Part shown: positions 63,641 to 64,000 of the stretch, in pieces
Numbering within the stretch: the stretch's first letter is position 1
Layout: every line of letters begins with the position of its first letter
Translations under genes and position numbers: made by a program
Notes under the pieces: generated by a model
Seen by the model: the letters and a program-made list of their open reading frames with translations, nothing else
Database searches by the model: none
What the model was told of the DNA's origin: nothing
Source: DATFVA01 sp963743325
GTDB taxonomy: Bacteria; Bacteroidota; Ignavibacteria; Ignavibacteriales; Ignavibacteriaceae
Length of the DNA: 64,000 nucleotides
NCBI GenBank assembly: GCA_963743325.1
Contig: CAVUOZ010000004.1
Span: forward strand, 248,001 to 312,000
Direction of reading: 5' to 3'

Positions 63641-64000
63641 TTAGATAAATTTGTATTTAAACGAACCGTCTTTTGCTTTTGTAACTGTTACTTTTGAAGG
63701 GCTTTTACCTTCAGCCATGAAACCAAGCAGCTGAGAAGAAATTTCCGGGGCTAGTTTTTTGTCGACAATCGCATCTATATTTCTCGCTCCCGTCTCTGCC
63801 CTGGTGCAGGATTCAACGATATCATCTATTACGGCTTTATTAAATTCGACTACAAGGTTCTGATTCTGAAGCAATCGCTTCTGGATTTTGCCCAGCTTCA
63901 TCTCAACAATCGGCTTTAATACCTCTTTACTCAGTGGCAGAAAAACTATAGGCTTAAGTCTGCCCAGGAATTCCGGTCTGAAGTATTGGTTCATATAAGG
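63641..64000 (-). CDS. C-terminal part of a ClpV/ClpB-type AAA+ ATPase (partial)
   Basis: The frame is open to the right window edge, and the visible 119 residues are the end of the second AAA+ module and its C-terminal domain: PYMNQYFRPEFLGRLKPIVFLPL, with the sensor-2-type GARNIDAIVDKKLAPEIS. In T6SS this ATPase recycles the contracted sheath. ClpB-like chaperones share this tail, but a GARNID segment instead of GARPL and the adjacent vgrG favour ClpV. The rest of the T6SS may lie beyond the edge. Confidence 0.75.
   Translation of the reverse strand, partial: PYMNQYFRPEFLGRLKPIVFLPLSKEVLKPIVEMKLGKIQKRLLQNQNLVVEFNKAVIDDIVESCTRAETGARNIDAIVDKKLAPEISSQLLGFMAEGKSPSKVTVTKAKDGSFKYKFI

Overview
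The window looks like chromosomal DNA of a member of the Ignavibacteria (Bacteroidota/Chlorobi relatives). The evidence is two C-terminal type IX secretion (T9SS) sorting domains of the YQNYPNPFN type, a PorV/PorQ-like barrel tail at the left edge, a Bacteroidota-style TonB operon (exbB-exbD-exbD-tonB-small membrane protein-pstS-TPR), moderately AT-rich DNA and many Sec lipoproteins. No rRNA, tRNA, insertion sequence or CRISPR array was seen.

Region 1 (1-24000) is a carbohydrate region with two parallel modules. The rightward module (2810-10073) has a GH36-like alpha-galactosidase, an EamA/DMT transporter, an AraD-type class II aldolase/epimerase, a NagB-like sugar-phosphate isomerase, a PfkB kinase, a small alpha/beta protein and an amidohydrolase lipoprotein. 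The leftward operon (21478 down to 12219) has an AgaS-type SIS isomerase, a KbaZ/GatZ-like aldolase subunit, EamA, PfkB, KbaY/GatY-like aldolase, a glycoside-hydrolase-like protein and a second GH36-like enzyme. It is divergent from a DeoR-family regulator (21614) and a second amidohydrolase. The two modules share the GH36, EamA and PfkB families but use non-homologous isomerases and aldolases, so they look like analogous routes for related alpha-galactosides or amino sugars. Between them lie a HAD phosphatase, a possible structured RNA and a broken nucleotidyltransferase gene.

Region 2 (24036-38288) carries the TonB energy operon, a TonB paralogue whose C-terminal domain has been replaced, two APC-type amino-acid permeases, an M13 metallopeptidase with a good terminator, and a trypsin-like lipoprotein.

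Region 3 (38393-64000) is the most interesting. All fifteen genes read leftward, from the tail of a ClpV/ClpB-type ATPase through VgrG, a PAAR protein, a 1280-residue protein (OmpA domain with a peptidoglycan-binding insertion plus an HExGH metallopeptidase-like motif), a beta-propeller, two orphan proteins, a DUF1795/Eag-like chaperone, an FHA-lytic transglycosylase fusion, a PP2C phosphatase, a Ser/Thr kinase, two TPR/CsgG-like envelope proteins, a beta-barrel and a giant T9SS-exported propeller protein, closed by a strong hairpin terminator. It reads as a type VI secretion tip, effector and threonine-phosphorylation cluster in which kinase, phosphatase and FHA protein all cross the inner membrane and end in periplasmic domains. 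The sheath, tube, baseplate and membrane-complex genes are not in the window, so the T6SS assignment rests on VgrG, PAAR, the ClpV tail and the regulators.
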